This document shows positions 24,531-33,776 of a DNA stretch of 64,000 bases, piece by piece; position 1 is the stretch's first letter; each line of letters begins with the position of its first letter. The notes beneath the pieces were generated by a model. The model was not told the DNA's origin. It saw nothing but the letters and a program-made list of their open reading frames with translations, and did not search any database. Both the position numbers and the translations under genes were made by a program. The stretch covers positions 37,386 to 101,385 of the forward strand of contig JAHCLO010000026.1 of assembly GCA_026125285.1 (NCBI GenBank), given 5' to 3'. The DNA comes from Verrucomicrobiia bacterium (GTDB lineage: Bacteria; Verrucomicrobiota; Verrucomicrobiia; Limisphaerales; JADLHS01).

Positions 24531-27446
24531 ATGAAACGGAGTATTTCTTCAACGCGTCCGCGCGGTCGGGAAGTGGCGCAAGCTGATGCGGGAGGCTTTT
24601 TCACCCGGCCCTCGCGGAGAACCATCGCGGTGGCGCGACTGGTGGCGCTTTATCTGTTGATCAGCGGCGCGTGGATTCTGTTGTCGGACCTGGCGGTGGC
24701 CGCGTTGGCGGATGACCCGCGCATGATCCATCAGATGCAGACCTACAAAGGCTGGTTCTTTGTGGCGGTGACGGGTGGGTTGCTGGGCTGGCTGGTGCGG
24801 GGCGATTTGAAACGGATCGAGGAGGCGGGGGTGGTGGTCCGCGACAGCGAAGAACGATTGCGGCTCGCGCTCAAGGCGGCGAATCAGGGCATGTACGATC
24901 TGGACATTCCTTCCGGCACGGCTCAGGTCAATCCGGAGTACGCCCGGATGCTCGGATATGAGCCGGCAGGCTTTGTCGAAACCAGCAGCGGCTGGCTGGC
25001 GCGGTTGCATCCCGAGGACCGCCCGCAGGCGGAAGCGGCGTTCCGCGAGTATGTGGCGGGCAAGCTGCCGGAGTACCGGCTGGAGTTTCGGCTGCGAACC
25101 AGTGCGGGAGGGTGGAAGTGGATTCTGTCCGTCGGCCAGATCGTCGAGCGCGAGGCCGACGGCCGGCCGCGACGCATGTTGGGCACGCACACGGACATTG
25201 ACCCCTTAAAGAAGCTGGAGCGTGACTTGCGGGAGGCGAATCGCAAGTTGACGGAGGCGTTGCATTACAATCAAACCATCCTGGATGCCTCGCCGGTGGG
25301 AGTGATCACTTACCAGGCTTCGGGCGAAGTGGTTTCGGCCAATGAAGCGGCGGCGCGACTATCGGGCGGCACGCTGGAGCAGATCAAGGCTCAGAATTTT
25401 CGTGAACTCGAATCCTGGCGGCGATACGGGTTGCTGACTGCTGCCGAAACGGCGTTGGCCACCCGGCAGGAGCAGAAGCTGGAGACGCAGTTGACGAGCA
25501 CATTTGGGAAACGACTTTGGTTGAACATGCGTTTCGTGCCGTTCGATCACGCGGGCCGCCCCCACCTCCTGCTGGTGGTGATGGATGTCATGGCTCAACG
25601 GGACGCGGAGGAGGCCCAGCGCCGCGCCAACGAAACCTTGCTGGCGATCATGAACAGTTCGCCAGCGGCGATTTTCGACATTGGCCCCGATGGGCGGGTG
25701 CAATCGTGGTGGAACCCTGCCGCGGAGCGGATGTTTGGCTGGAAGCGCGAGGAGGCAATGGGGCGGATTCTGCCGATCCTACCAGATCACACCCTCGCGG
25801 AGTTTGCCTCGCTGCGGCAGCGAACTGCCGCAGGCGCTTCGCTGTCAGGCATCGAGGTGCGACGCTGGCGGCGAGATGCCTCGCCCGTGGATATCAGCCT
25901 GGCCACCGCGCCGTTGACGGACCTGACAGGCCGCGTCACCGGCGTCGTGGCGGTGGCCATTGATATCACTGAACACAAGCGCGTCGAAGCCGCTCTGCGC
26001 GAGAGCGAGGCCAAGTTCCGCGCGCTGGTGGAGCAATCGCTCACCGGCGTCTATGTCATTCAGGACAACCGGTTCGTGTACGCGAATCCCGGTCTTGCGT
26101 GCATCTTCGGTTACTCGGAGTCGGAATTGATGAATCTCGGGCCGCTGGACTTGGTGCAGGAGGCGGACCGCGAGCTTGTGGCGGAAAACCTGCGTCGGCG
26201 TTTCGCAGGCGAGAACCGGTCTTTGCATTACCATTTCCGCGCCCGGCACAAGGATGGTCGGTCGCTTGAGGTCGAGGTGCTGGGCAGCCGCACGGAATTC
26301 AACGGTCGGCCTGCGGTCATGGGCACGGCGCTGGATGTTACCGCCCGTCAGGAAGCGGAGGAACAACAACGCCGCCTCACAGCGGAAAAAGACCAACTCA
26401 TTCAGCGGCTGCAACTTCATTTCGACGCCATGCCCATCGGGTGCATCGTCACCACGCCAGACTTGACAATCCTGGATTGGAACCCGGCGGCGGAACGCAT
26501 CTTCGGATTCACGCGCGAAGCAATGGTGGGGCAGAAGCCCTTTGACCGAATCATCGCCGAGTCTGAACGGGAGGTTGTGGAAACGTTCATCGCCGGACTG
26601 CGGCAGGGGCACCAAACGCGGTCGCTCATCAACCGCAACCTCACGAGCCAAGGCCGCAGCATTGTGTGCGAATGGCACGACACTCCGTTGCTGGATGAAT
26701 CCGGCGAAGTGGTGGGAATTCTCGCCATGGTGCAGGACGTGACAGAACGCACGCAGGCCGAAGCCGCATTGCGGGAGTTATCCGCGCGCCTGCTGACGGC
26801 GCAGGATGAAGAGCGGCGCCGGATTGCCCGGGAGTTGCACGATACCACGGCCCAACAACTCGCGGCCCTGGCCTTGAACCTGGCCGTGATCTCCAGACTG
26901 TTCGTTAATGCTCCACCCAAGGCAGGGCAGATTCTGGCCGATTGTCGCGATCTCGTGGAGAAGGCGGCGTTGGAAGTGCGTACCACGTCGTATCTGCTGC
27001 ATCCGCCGTTGCTGGAGGCGGCGGGGCTGGTCGGGGCGGTGCGGGATTATGCCAGCGGCTTCGCGCGCCGCAGCGGCCTCCAGGTGTCGCTCGACCTCCA
27101 GGAAGATTTGGGCCGGCTGCCAGCAGACGCCGAACTCGCGCTGTTTCGCATGGTGCAGGAGGGCTTGGGCAACATCCACCGTCATTCCGGCAGTTCCACC
27201 GCAACGATTCGCTTGGCACGCGAACCCGACCGCGTTAGTCTGGTGATCGAAGACACCGGTCACGGAATCCCAGTCGAAGTCTTGTCCGCCTTGCAGAGCC
27301 AGACGGGTGCGGTGGGAGTGGGGATTGCCGGCATGCGTGAACGGTTGCACCAGTTGAAAGGGCGGCTGGAAATTGATTCGGGAACAGGCGGCACGACCGT
27401 GCGGGCGATCCTGAACGTGAAGAAGACAGAAGCAACATCGCAATGA
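24531..27446 (+). CDS. Multi-PAS sensor histidine kinase, HisKA_3 (NarL-partner) type
   Basis: The 971-residue membrane kinase has two N-terminal helices (ALYLLISGAWILLSDLAVAA and GWFFVAVTGGLLGWLVRGDL) with a short periplasmic loop. Five PAS domains follow at about 105-230, 240-355, 365-490, 495-610 and 615-740. The phospho-acceptor is His 770 in RRRIARELHDTTAQQLAALA, the HisKA_3 pattern. The ATPase domain shows FRMVQEGLGNIHRHS (N box) and IEDTGHGIP. The ATG at 24531 has GGAG 8 bases upstream. Its stop overlaps the response-regulator start as ATGA. Multiple PAS domains point to redox, oxygen or small-molecule sensing, but no ligand can be named. Confidence 0.93.
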   Translation: MKRSISSTRPRGREVAQADAGGFFTRPSRRTIAVARLVALYLLISGAWILLSDLAVAALADDPRMIHQMQTYKGWFFVAVTGGLLGWLVRGDLKRIEEAGVVVRDSEERLRLALKAANQGMYDLDIPSGTAQVNPEYARMLGYEPAGFVETSSGWLARLHPEDRPQAEAAFREYVAGKLPEYRLEFRLRTSAGGWKWILSVGQIVEREADGRPRRMLGTHTDIDPLKKLERDLREANRKLTEALHYNQTILDASPVGVITYQASGEVVSANEAAARLSGGTLEQIKAQNFRELESWRRYGLLTAAETALATRQEQKLETQLTSTFGKRLWLNMRFVPFDHAGRPHLLLVVMDVMAQRDAEEAQRRANETLLAIMNSSPAAIFDIGPDGRVQSWWNPAAERMFGWKREEAMGRILPILPDHTLAEFASLRQRTAAGASLSGIEVRRWRRDASPVDISLATAPLTDLTGRVTGVVAVAIDITEHKRVEAALRESEAKFRALVEQSLTGVYVIQDNRFVYANPGLACIFGYSESELMNLGPLDLVQEADRELVAENLRRRFAGENRSLHYHFRARHKDGRSLEVEVLGSRTEFNGRPAVMGTALDVTARQEAEEQQRRLTAEKDQLIQRLQLHFDAMPIGCIVTTPDLTILDWNPAAERIFGFTREAMVGQKPFDRIIAESEREVVETFIAGLRQGHQTRSLINRNLTSQGRSIVCEWHDTPLLDESGEVVGILAMVQDVTERTQAEAALRELSARLLTAQDEERRRIARELHDTTAQQLAALALNLAVISRLFVNAPPKAGQILADCRDLVEKAALEVRTTSYLLHPPLLEAAGLVGAVRDYASGFARRSGLQVSLDLQEDLGRLPADAELALFRMVQEGLGNIHRHSGSSTATIRLAREPDRVSLVIEDTGHGIPVEVLSALQSQTGAVGVGIAGMRERLHQLKGRLEIDSGTGGTTVRAILNVKKTEATSQ

Positions 27447-28081
27447 AATCACTGCGCATCCTGCTCGCGGATGACCATGAAATGGTCCGGCACGGCCTGC
27501 GCGCATTGATCGAGGACCAACCGGGCTGGCAAGTCTGTGGCGAGGCCAGCACCGGCCGGGTGGCGGTGGCCAAAGCGCACGAACTGAAGCCCGACATCGT
27601 GGTGATGGATTTCACCATGCCCGAGCTCAACGGCATGGAGGCGACCCGCCAGATTCGCGCTGACCTGCCGCGCACACAGGTGTTGATCCTGACGATGCAC
27701 GAGTCCGAGGAATTGGTCCGGGAAATGTTGAATGCCGGGGCGCGCGGTTACGTGCTCAAGTCCGATGCGGGGAACGCCTTGGTGGACGCGCTCAAAGCCC
27801 TGGCCGACCAGAAGCCTTATTTCACCTCAAAGATCTCCGCGCTCGTCCTGCAAGGTTATTTGAATCCCAACACGCGGGAAAGCCCCACGCTCACACCGCG
27901 CGAACGCGAGATTGTGCAACTGGTGGCCGAGGGCAGGAGCACCAAGGAAGTCGCCGACAAACTGGGGATCAGCCCCAAGACCGCCGAGACGCACCGCACC
28001 AACATCATGCGCAAGCTCAATATCCATTCCGTGAGCGATCTCGTGCGGTACGCCATCCGCAATAAACTCGTCGAGCCTTGA
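27443..28081 (+). CDS. NarL/LuxR-family response regulator
   Basis: The 212-residue protein has a receiver domain with acidic pair D10-D11, phospho-acceptor Asp 56 (DIVVMDFTMPELNGMEAT) and Lys in GYVLKSDAGN. A LuxR-type helix-turn-helix follows (LTPREREIVQLVAEGRSTKE, ISPKTAETHRTNIMRKLNIH). It is phosphorylated by the upstream PAS kinase, with which it shares an ATGA start-stop overlap, and should then bind DNA. Its target genes cannot be told from the sequence. Confidence 0.95.
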   Translation: MKSLRILLADDHEMVRHGLRALIEDQPGWQVCGEASTGRVAVAKAHELKPDIVVMDFTMPELNGMEATRQIRADLPRTQVLILTMHESEELVREMLNAGARGYVLKSDAGNALVDALKALADQKPYFTSKISALVLQGYLNPNTRESPTLTPREREIVQLVAEGRSTKEVADKLGISPKTAETHRTNIMRKLNIHSVSDLVRYAIRNKLVEP

Positions 28082-28548
28082 CCCGGCGCGGGTTGCGGAG
28101 CAGGACCACTGATGGCGCTCTCTCAGTTCTCGCGCCGAATCGTGGCCTTCTTAGAGACAAGAGTTGTTTTGGTGCGACATCCCGCTACGCTACCCCTCGA
28201 CGTGGCGCGCGGTGGCGCGCTGGTGATGCCAGCCCGCGGTTGTGGACCGCCGCATGGTTCATTCAGGTTGATCAAACTGACGTTTGGCAAACAGATTACA
28301 CCGGCGAAAAGCCCGTGAGTGCTGGAGACTGGAACTATGACAGCTAAATTCCGCTGCGTGGTAGGGCGCGTCACTCCGTGCGCGCCGTTTTGTAAATTAC
28401 TGACGGATGGCGGCGCGCACGGAGAGACGCGCCCTACCAGCGCCTTTGGACATGGATCGAAAGTAATGTGTCGCAGTATTGAATATAACTGGACGAGAGC
28501 GGTGACCGGGAATGGGTTTCATTCCCGTACGCACTGCCACCGAAACCA
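28082..28548. other. Repeat-bearing intergenic region
   Basis: About 470 bases with no supported gene. It holds a 79-base inverted repeat (28360-28438) and a short hairpin (28507-28527, CGGGAATG-GGTTT-CATTCCCG) close to the RelE-like start. A 28-codon frame ending in an ATGA overlap with that gene is too short and unlike any antitoxin. Confidence 0.5.
28360..28438. repeat. 79-base inverted repeat, copy 2
   Basis: A 28-base arm at 28360-28387 and its complement at 28411-28438 are separated by 23 bases. Arms, loop length and total length equal those of the 21206-21284 element; the loop sequence differs. Confidence 0.85.
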
Positions 28549-28911
28549 ATGAGTCCCTTTCAAATCATTTTCACGCCAACGAGTGCCGCCGAACTGGCGC
28601 GGATGCCGAAAGAGTTGCAACTCCAGATCCTGGGTGAATTCCGTGGGCTGCCGCAGCAGGTCATCGGCACGGAACTGGACGATTTTGGCAAGCTGGAACG
28701 CGGCGGACGCACGCTGCATCGCTTTCGGGTGGGCGACTATCGGGTTTACTTCGAGCGCCACGATCTGGGGGTGCTCGTGCATCGCATCCTCAGCCGCAAC
28801 ACGCTCAAAGACTTCTTTTACCGTTCCGGTTTGAAGCTCGAAGAAGATGCGGCCTTGCAGGAGAATCCCAAGTTCTGGGAAATGATTGCCGCGGCAAAGA
28901 GCAGCAAATGA
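28549..28911 (+). CDS. RelE/ParE-superfamily toxin-like protein, no adjacent antitoxin
   Basis: The 120-residue product has the RelE/ParE fold pattern: FQIIFTPTSAAELARMPKEL, a basic FGKLERGGRTLHRFRVGDYR core, and VHRILSRNTLKDFFYR. RelE proteins cleave mRNA on the ribosome and ParE proteins inhibit gyrase. The C-terminal extension of about 30 residues is longer than usual. No antitoxin-like gene lies upstream or in the 106 bases downstream, so it may be an orphan, use a remote antitoxin, or act as a non-toxic relative. No clear ribosome-binding site precedes the ATG. Confidence 0.78.
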   Translation: MSPFQIIFTPTSAAELARMPKELQLQILGEFRGLPQQVIGTELDDFGKLERGGRTLHRFRVGDYRVYFERHDLGVLVHRILSRNTLKDFFYRSGLKLEEDAALQENPKFWEMIAAAKSSK

Positions 28912-29017
28912 CAGAAGTATGGGTTTTTGCAGGGTTGGTGTGAAAGCAGAGCAGGGGAGTGGCGGTGCCGGATGCAGGTCACCCCAAGTGTAATCAGACC
29001 TACGTGCTGATGGTCGG

Positions 29018-30211
29018 TTAGTGGCTGAGAAGCCGGCGCAAGGACTCGGCTACCAGAATGCCAATAAACGTGCCGATCACATAACCCCAAATCCCGACCA
29101 GCAGGGCCGGCAGCACGAGATTCGACCAACCGCGGGAGATCGCCATCGCCGCAGCCGACGGCGCCCCACCCAGGGTCGCGTTCACGCTGACGAGCAATTC
29201 CTCCAAGTTTAACTTCAGGAGTCTTCCCGCCACGAGGGTGAAAGTCAGATTGGTCAAGGCCATCACGGAACAGAAAGCAAACAACTCCGGCACGTTTTTC
29301 ACCACCTCCACGAAGTCCGCTCGCAACCCAATAACAAAGAAGAACAAATAGAGCAGATACATGCCAATGTCTTCGGCCCCTTGGATTCTTTCCATTCGCC
29401 GAGGAAAGAGGGTCGTGATGGCTACGGTCAGCAAGGTAATCAGCAGGTAGCGATTGCCGATGATTGATTGCAAGATCTTTGAATCGAATTGCCCCTTGAG
29501 CGCACCCGTCACGAGCGTGGAGACGCCGGCCACGGCGAACGCGATGGCCAACGCCTTCGCGATGTCGAGCAGGGAGATTTCCTTGGGCCGCCAGTGGCGC
29601 GCGGCCAGTGCGGCCACGTCTTCCTTGTCGCCCTGTAGGGAGTGCGGATGCGGATAATGACGGCGAAAAAACTGGCTGCCCGCCATGATCAGCATCACGG
29701 CAAACATTCCCGCCATGATAAAGTTGTCCGCCACCAGGAGCGGGTTGGTGACGTTCTCACTGATCTGATAAGAGTCCTTGAGGGCCACAAAATTGACACC
29801 GCCGCCGATATAACTGCCGGTCATGATGCCCGCAACCTCAAGCACCTGACCAACGTGCTCACGAAATAAGATCGCCGCCAGAAATGCCCCGAGGACCGTG
29901 CCCAACGCGGCAAGGTGAAAGGCCAGCAGCATCGGCCCCGTCTCGAGCAGAATCCGGGCCAGGTTGGCGCGGAACAGCAGCAGCGGAATTGCCACCGGGA
30001 CGAGATAGTCATCCACCACGTCGTACGATGCCGCGTTGATGGGCATGATGTTGAAGTTGGAGAGCAACATGCCGACGAGCAACGCCAGCACGGGGCCGCT
30101 CAGTCTGGCCGCCCATTTGTGCGTTTGCTCCAGATAGATGCACAGCGCCGTGCCGCCGACGATCAGCGCCCAAATCGGCCAGACGTTTTCCGGAGTGATG
30201 AGCAGATTCAT
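29018..30211 (-). CDS. DUF819-family membrane protein
   Basis: The 397-residue product has about ten membrane helices, for example WALIVGGTALCIYLEQ and PVLALLVGMLLSNFN. It carries DUF819 hallmarks: MTGSYIGGGVNFVALKDSYQ and VNATLGGAPSAAAMAISRGW, the inverted-repeat glycine-rich segments of this transporter-like family. Substrate and transport direction are unknown. The ATG at 30211 opens MNLLITPENVWPIWALIVGG. An upstream start would add 17 charged residues that run toward the neighbouring divergent gene. Confidence 0.9.
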   Translation of the reverse strand: MNLLITPENVWPIWALIVGGTALCIYLEQTHKWAARLSGPVLALLVGMLLSNFNIMPINAASYDVVDDYLVPVAIPLLLFRANLARILLETGPMLLAFHLAALGTVLGAFLAAILFREHVGQVLEVAGIMTGSYIGGGVNFVALKDSYQISENVTNPLLVADNFIMAGMFAVMLIMAGSQFFRRHYPHPHSLQGDKEDVAALAARHWRPKEISLLDIAKALAIAFAVAGVSTLVTGALKGQFDSKILQSIIGNRYLLITLLTVAITTLFPRRMERIQGAEDIGMYLLYLFFFVIGLRADFVEVVKNVPELFAFCSVMALTNLTFTLVAGRLLKLNLEELLVSVNATLGGAPSAAAMAISRGWSNLVLPALLVGIWGYVIGTFIGILVAESLRRLLSH

Positions 30212-30477
30212 GAAGCGATTTCGAATCGGGTGACAAAGATTTCTAAGATCGCGCCTTCGCAATGCCGCGTCGGCGAATGCGCGAGTCGCCAGGGGAAAAT
30301 GGCAATTTCAAGAGGCGCGCAGAAATGTTGCGAATCAGCGGACGATGCTGCCGGGATAATCACGCGCGCAGTCTGCTGGGTGCCGCCCGGATCGTCAATC
30401 CGTGGATGATTGTGGCGAAAGCAATCTCCAGAGCATGCGGACTTGGCGCGAACCGACCATCCGACTACCGTTGCCTC

Positions 30478-30864
30478 ATGCCAGTGTATTTCGAGTGTCA
30501 GCGCTGCACCGCTTGTTGTCGGTGGCCGGGACAGGTTTGTCTGGACGACGGTGAGATCGCACGGATGGCCAGCTTTCGGCAGATTACGGAGCACGATTTC
30601 ATCCAGCGTTACACGAGATTGCGGCAGGATCGGCGGGGACTGGCTTTGGCCGAAAAGGCCAACGGCGAGTGCATTTTTCTAGAGGGCAACGATTGCGCGG
30701 TGCAACCCGTCAAGCCGCAGCAATGCCGCGATTTTCCGAATCGGTGGAATTTTCCGGGCTTTGAGCAGACATGCCGCGCCCTCCCTCGTCTGGTGGGCGA
30801 GGAGGAATATCAACGGCTGGTGGCGCAGGCGACCGGACGCCACGGGCAATCCAAAGGCGCGTGA
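30478..30864 (+). CDS. YkgJ-family cysteine-cluster protein
   Basis: The 128-residue product matches the YkgJ/UPF0153 family, putative Fe-S or zinc-binding proteins of unknown activity. Conserved cysteines fall in CQRCTACCRWPGQVC, CIFLEGNDC, QQCRDFP and QTCRALP. The frame is open further upstream, but the ATG at 30478 (MPVYFECQRCTACC) gives the normal N-terminus. It lies between the divergent DUF819 gene and the convergent fmt gene. Confidence 0.88.
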   Translation: MPVYFECQRCTACCRWPGQVCLDDGEIARMASFRQITEHDFIQRYTRLRQDRRGLALAEKANGECIFLEGNDCAVQPVKPQQCRDFPNRWNFPGFEQTCRALPRLVGEEEYQRLVAQATGRHGQSKGA

Positions 30865-30910
30865 GTTGGGCCAGCCGCGGCCGGTGACAACGACCTCGGC
30901 TAGCGGTCGG

Positions 30911-31879
30911 TCACTGGCTCGGAGTTGAGACGCCGGCGAGGAACTGCCCCGGTGGCAGGGGGTGCCCCGCCAGGAACTCCCGTGCCGTGAGGCGTCGGCC
31001 CCCCTCAAGTTGTAGGACAGTAATTCGCAATGCGTCCTGGCCACAGGCGATCACAATTCCGCTTTTGTCCGCGACAAGGATTTCACCCGGCGATCCGGTT
31101 CTGCCGGCCACCTCGCCCTCCCAAAGTTTCAACAGTCGCCCCTGTGGAGCGCCTGGCAGAAACGTGAACGCGCCGGGCCACGGGGTGAATGCCCGCACGC
31201 GGTTCCAGATCGTGCGAGCTGACAAGTTCCAGTCAATCTGCCCGTGTGTCTTCTTGATCTTCGCCGCGTAGGAAGCGCCTTCGGTTGGCTGAGGCCGGGG
31301 CTCGAGTTTGCCGTTTACATAATCCGGGATGGTTTGTGTCAGCAGTTCCGCCCCGAGTTGTGCAAGGCGGTCATGCAAGGTCTGCGCGTCGTCCATTGGG
31401 TGAATGGGCGTGACGCGCTGGGAAATGATTTCACCGGTGTCCAGACCGGCATCCATTTTCATGATCGTCACCCCGGTTTCCGGATCGTCATTGAGAATCG
31501 CCCACTGAATCGGCGCCGCACCCCGGTACTTTGGCAGCAGTGAAGTGTGAACGTTGAGACAGCCGCAGCGGGGCACGTCCAGCAAGTTCTGCGGTAGAAT
31601 CTGGCCATAGGCGGCCACAGCGATGAGGTCGGGCTGCCACCTTCGCAATCCGGCAATGAAGTCTTCGTCCCGTGCTTTTGCGGGCTGCAGGACCGGAATG
31701 TCCGCGTCCAATGCCATCTGCTTGACGGGCGAGGGTTGCAGCCTGAGTTCGCGGCCCTTGGGACGATCCGGTTGCGTGACGACGGCTATGACTCGAAAGT
31801 TCGGTTCCCGCAACAAGGCCGCAAGACTGACGGCCGCCAGTTCCGGGGTGCCCATGAAGACGATTCGCAACGGTGCCAT
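30911..31879 (-). CDS. fmt: Methionyl-tRNA formyltransferase
   Basis: The 322-residue enzyme formylates initiator Met-tRNA with 10-formyl-tetrahydrofolate. The opening RIVFMGTPELAAVSLAALL is typical. The catalytic region is CLNVHTSLLPKYRGAAPIQWA with conserved Asn, His and, further on, GVTIMKMDAGLDTG (Asp). The C-terminal OB-like tRNA-binding domain is present and the length is normal. It follows adk on the same strand after an 85-base gap. No def (peptide deformylase) gene is next to it. Confidence 0.95.
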   Translation of the reverse strand: MAPLRIVFMGTPELAAVSLAALLREPNFRVIAVVTQPDRPKGRELRLQPSPVKQMALDADIPVLQPAKARDEDFIAGLRRWQPDLIAVAAYGQILPQNLLDVPRCGCLNVHTSLLPKYRGAAPIQWAILNDDPETGVTIMKMDAGLDTGEIISQRVTPIHPMDDAQTLHDRLAQLGAELLTQTIPDYVNGKLEPRPQPTEGASYAAKIKKTHGQIDWNLSARTIWNRVRAFTPWPGAFTFLPGAPQGRLLKLWEGEVAGRTGSPGEILVADKSGIVIACGQDALRITVLQLEGGRRLTAREFLAGHPLPPGQFLAGVSTPSQ

Positions 31880-31964
31880 GAGGCAGGAGAATCAATATCC
31901 GCGGTGGGAAAAAGCAAAAACGGCGGCGGCCTTACCGACACCCAATGCAGCGCGGCGCACGGCT

Positions 31965-32552
31965 TCAAGAAATCACCTTGTCCACGTACCGCAGCACATC
32001 GCGCAGCACTTGGATGGGTGTCTTGGTGGAGTCAATTCGGTGAACCAGTTTCTTGCCGTAATGATTCAGCACCGGCTTGGTTTCTTCATCGTACACTTTG
32101 AGCCGGTCGCGGATGACATCCAAGTTCGCATCATCGAGGCGGTTTTCGCGCAACGCGCGCCGCTGCAGCCGCTGCACCATGGCGTCGAGATTCGTGCAAT
32201 GCAGATAGAAAATTGCCCGCACATCGAGGGTGTCGTTGAGCATCTTCGCCTGGGCTACATTCCGGGGCAGACCGTCCAGCACCAACGTGTCTTCCTTGGG
32301 ATTGAACCGTCCGCTCCGCTCGCATCCCTTGATGAAATCGCGCCACAATTTCACCGTGGGTTTGTCCGGCACCAACTGGCCGCGGCTGGAATACTCAAGG
32401 AAGATTTTGCCGGTTGGACTGCTGGCGGTCAGGGAGCGAAACACATCGCCACACGCGCAGTGAAAGAAGTTAGGAACAGTGCCAAGGATTTTTCCCTGGG
32501 TACCTTTGCCGGCGCCGGGCGCTCCGAACAGCAGAATTGTGCGGTACTTCAT
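31965..32552 (-). CDS. adk: Adenylate kinase (short LID form)
   Basis: The 195-residue enzyme converts AMP and ATP to two ADP. The P-loop is GAPGAGKGTQG (residues 10-20), and the NMP-binding motif is CACGDVFRSL. LVLDGLPRNVAQAKML replaces the usual LDGFPRT. The LID region is short, without the zinc cysteines. It could be a nucleoside monophosphate kinase of slightly different specificity. The ATG at 32552 starts MKYRTILLFGAPGAGKG exactly at the family N-terminus; the frame is open upstream but that part is unconserved. Confidence 0.85.
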   Translation of the reverse strand: MKYRTILLFGAPGAGKGTQGKILGTVPNFFHCACGDVFRSLTASSPTGKIFLEYSSRGQLVPDKPTVKLWRDFIKGCERSGRFNPKEDTLVLDGLPRNVAQAKMLNDTLDVRAIFYLHCTNLDAMVQRLQRRALRENRLDDANLDVIRDRLKVYDEETKPVLNHYGKKLVHRIDSTKTPIQVLRDVLRYVDKVIS

Positions 32553-32659
32553 GTGAACTTGGGGCTGGGGAAATCTCCGGGCTTCCGAAATGGCAAGCCG
32601 GACCGCCTCGCGACAGGAGGTCTTTGCGTGGGCGGGTTCGGCGCGGAACACTCCATGCG

Positions 32660-33634
32660 TCAGGCGTCTTTGTGTTTAAGCCGGATTTCCTGGATTTCGG
32701 CAAAAGCAATGGAAACCTCAGAAGTGGCCGCGCCTTTGCGAATCTCCACGTGCATGTCGTTGGCCGCAATGCGGGTGATGCGGTTCACGGTGAATTCACC
32801 TCGCACCGATTTGATCTGCAGCACCATGTCCTTGTCGGCGTCGCGCCGGACAATGCCGAAGAAGCCCACGAACTTCGTTTCAATGAAGCGCCGGTTGAAT
32901 GTGAACTGTCCGCGCTGGAACACTTGCGGAGCCGGGGCCGCGGTGGCCGGGGCCGCTTGCGGGCGAGCGAGCGAAAGCCCGCCGGCGTGGGCCGGTTCAA
33001 CCGTCCCGTCAGCGGATGCGGCGGCGCTGGCGGTGTTGCCGGGTTCCCCGGCCGCGGCTGCCTCAGCGGGTGGAGTTTCTTCCGCGGAGTCCGCCGGGGC
33101 TGCTTCCATGCGCGTGGGCAGGCATAGAAACAGGATGGGGCCGATGACTGGCGCGACGGCGGCGATACCGCACACCATGCCCGGAGAATACGCGCGGATT
33201 TGCGAAATCTCGTAGCCCGCGTAAATGTTGGCCGCATAGAGCAACACCATCACCACCATGCCGACCGAGGATCCAAATAGCGCACCCAACAGCGAGCCTT
33301 TGGGGGGGCGCTCCAATCGGGGCGGTGGTTTGATCACAACCTCCGTCTTCTTGAGCCGCTCTTCGTCAGAGATTTCGATATAAGGTTCGGCAAACGGTGC
33401 GAGCCGCGAATCCTTGATCAACTCCTGCAAGGTGGCCTGAGTCAAATTCGTCCACGCCACTCTTTGATAGTTGTTCTGGGAAACCTTGATATTCACGCCA
33501 TCGGCGTTGGCTGGCAAAATGATCTCACCGGTGAGGGTCGAACCATCGAGGAGTTGGAACGTGTCCGCCCGGACAACTCCCGTGAGGCACACACAAAGCC
33601 AAAGGCCCAAAATTACTGGATAAAGCCTGCGCAC
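32660..33634 (-). CDS. Exported/membrane protein of unknown function
   Basis: The 324-residue product has a signal or anchor helix (LYPVILGLWLCVCLTGVVRA) and then LLDGSTLTGEIILPANADGV, a short beta pattern. Two further membrane helices lie at about 120-170 and a Pro/Ala-rich linker at about 180-245. A C-terminal 75 residues has alternating beta strands (FIETKFVGFFGIVRRDADKD). No family is recognised. The GTG at 33634 is preferred, because AGGA lies 10 bases upstream and the signal peptide begins there; an upstream start would add 24 residues of atypical sequence. It is upstream of adk and fmt on the same strand. Confidence 0.75.
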   Translation of the reverse strand: MRRLYPVILGLWLCVCLTGVVRADTFQLLDGSTLTGEIILPANADGVNIKVSQNNYQRVAWTNLTQATLQELIKDSRLAPFAEPYIEISDEERLKKTEVVIKPPPRLERPPKGSLLGALFGSSVGMVVMVLLYAANIYAGYEISQIRAYSPGMVCGIAAVAPVIGPILFLCLPTRMEAAPADSAEETPPAEAAAAGEPGNTASAAASADGTVEPAHAGGLSLARPQAAPATAAPAPQVFQRGQFTFNRRFIETKFVGFFGIVRRDADKDMVLQIKSVRGEFTVNRITRIAANDMHVEIRKGAATSEVSIAFAEIQEIRLKHKDA

Positions 33635-33776
33635 AGATTGTTTTCCTAACAGATGCCTGCGGTCAAAGGAAGAAAAATCCCCGGTGAATGTCACCGGCCA
33701 CAGCACCTCTCACCCGGTCACCAGTTCTGCTCGCGTAACGAACGCGGGCCGGTTGCAGCAGAGAAAAACATGTCAC

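Noticed and set aside
28465..28552. 28-codon frame overlapping the RelE-like start as a candidate antitoxin
   Set aside because: Too short, passes through a hairpin, and lacks any antitoxin fold pattern.
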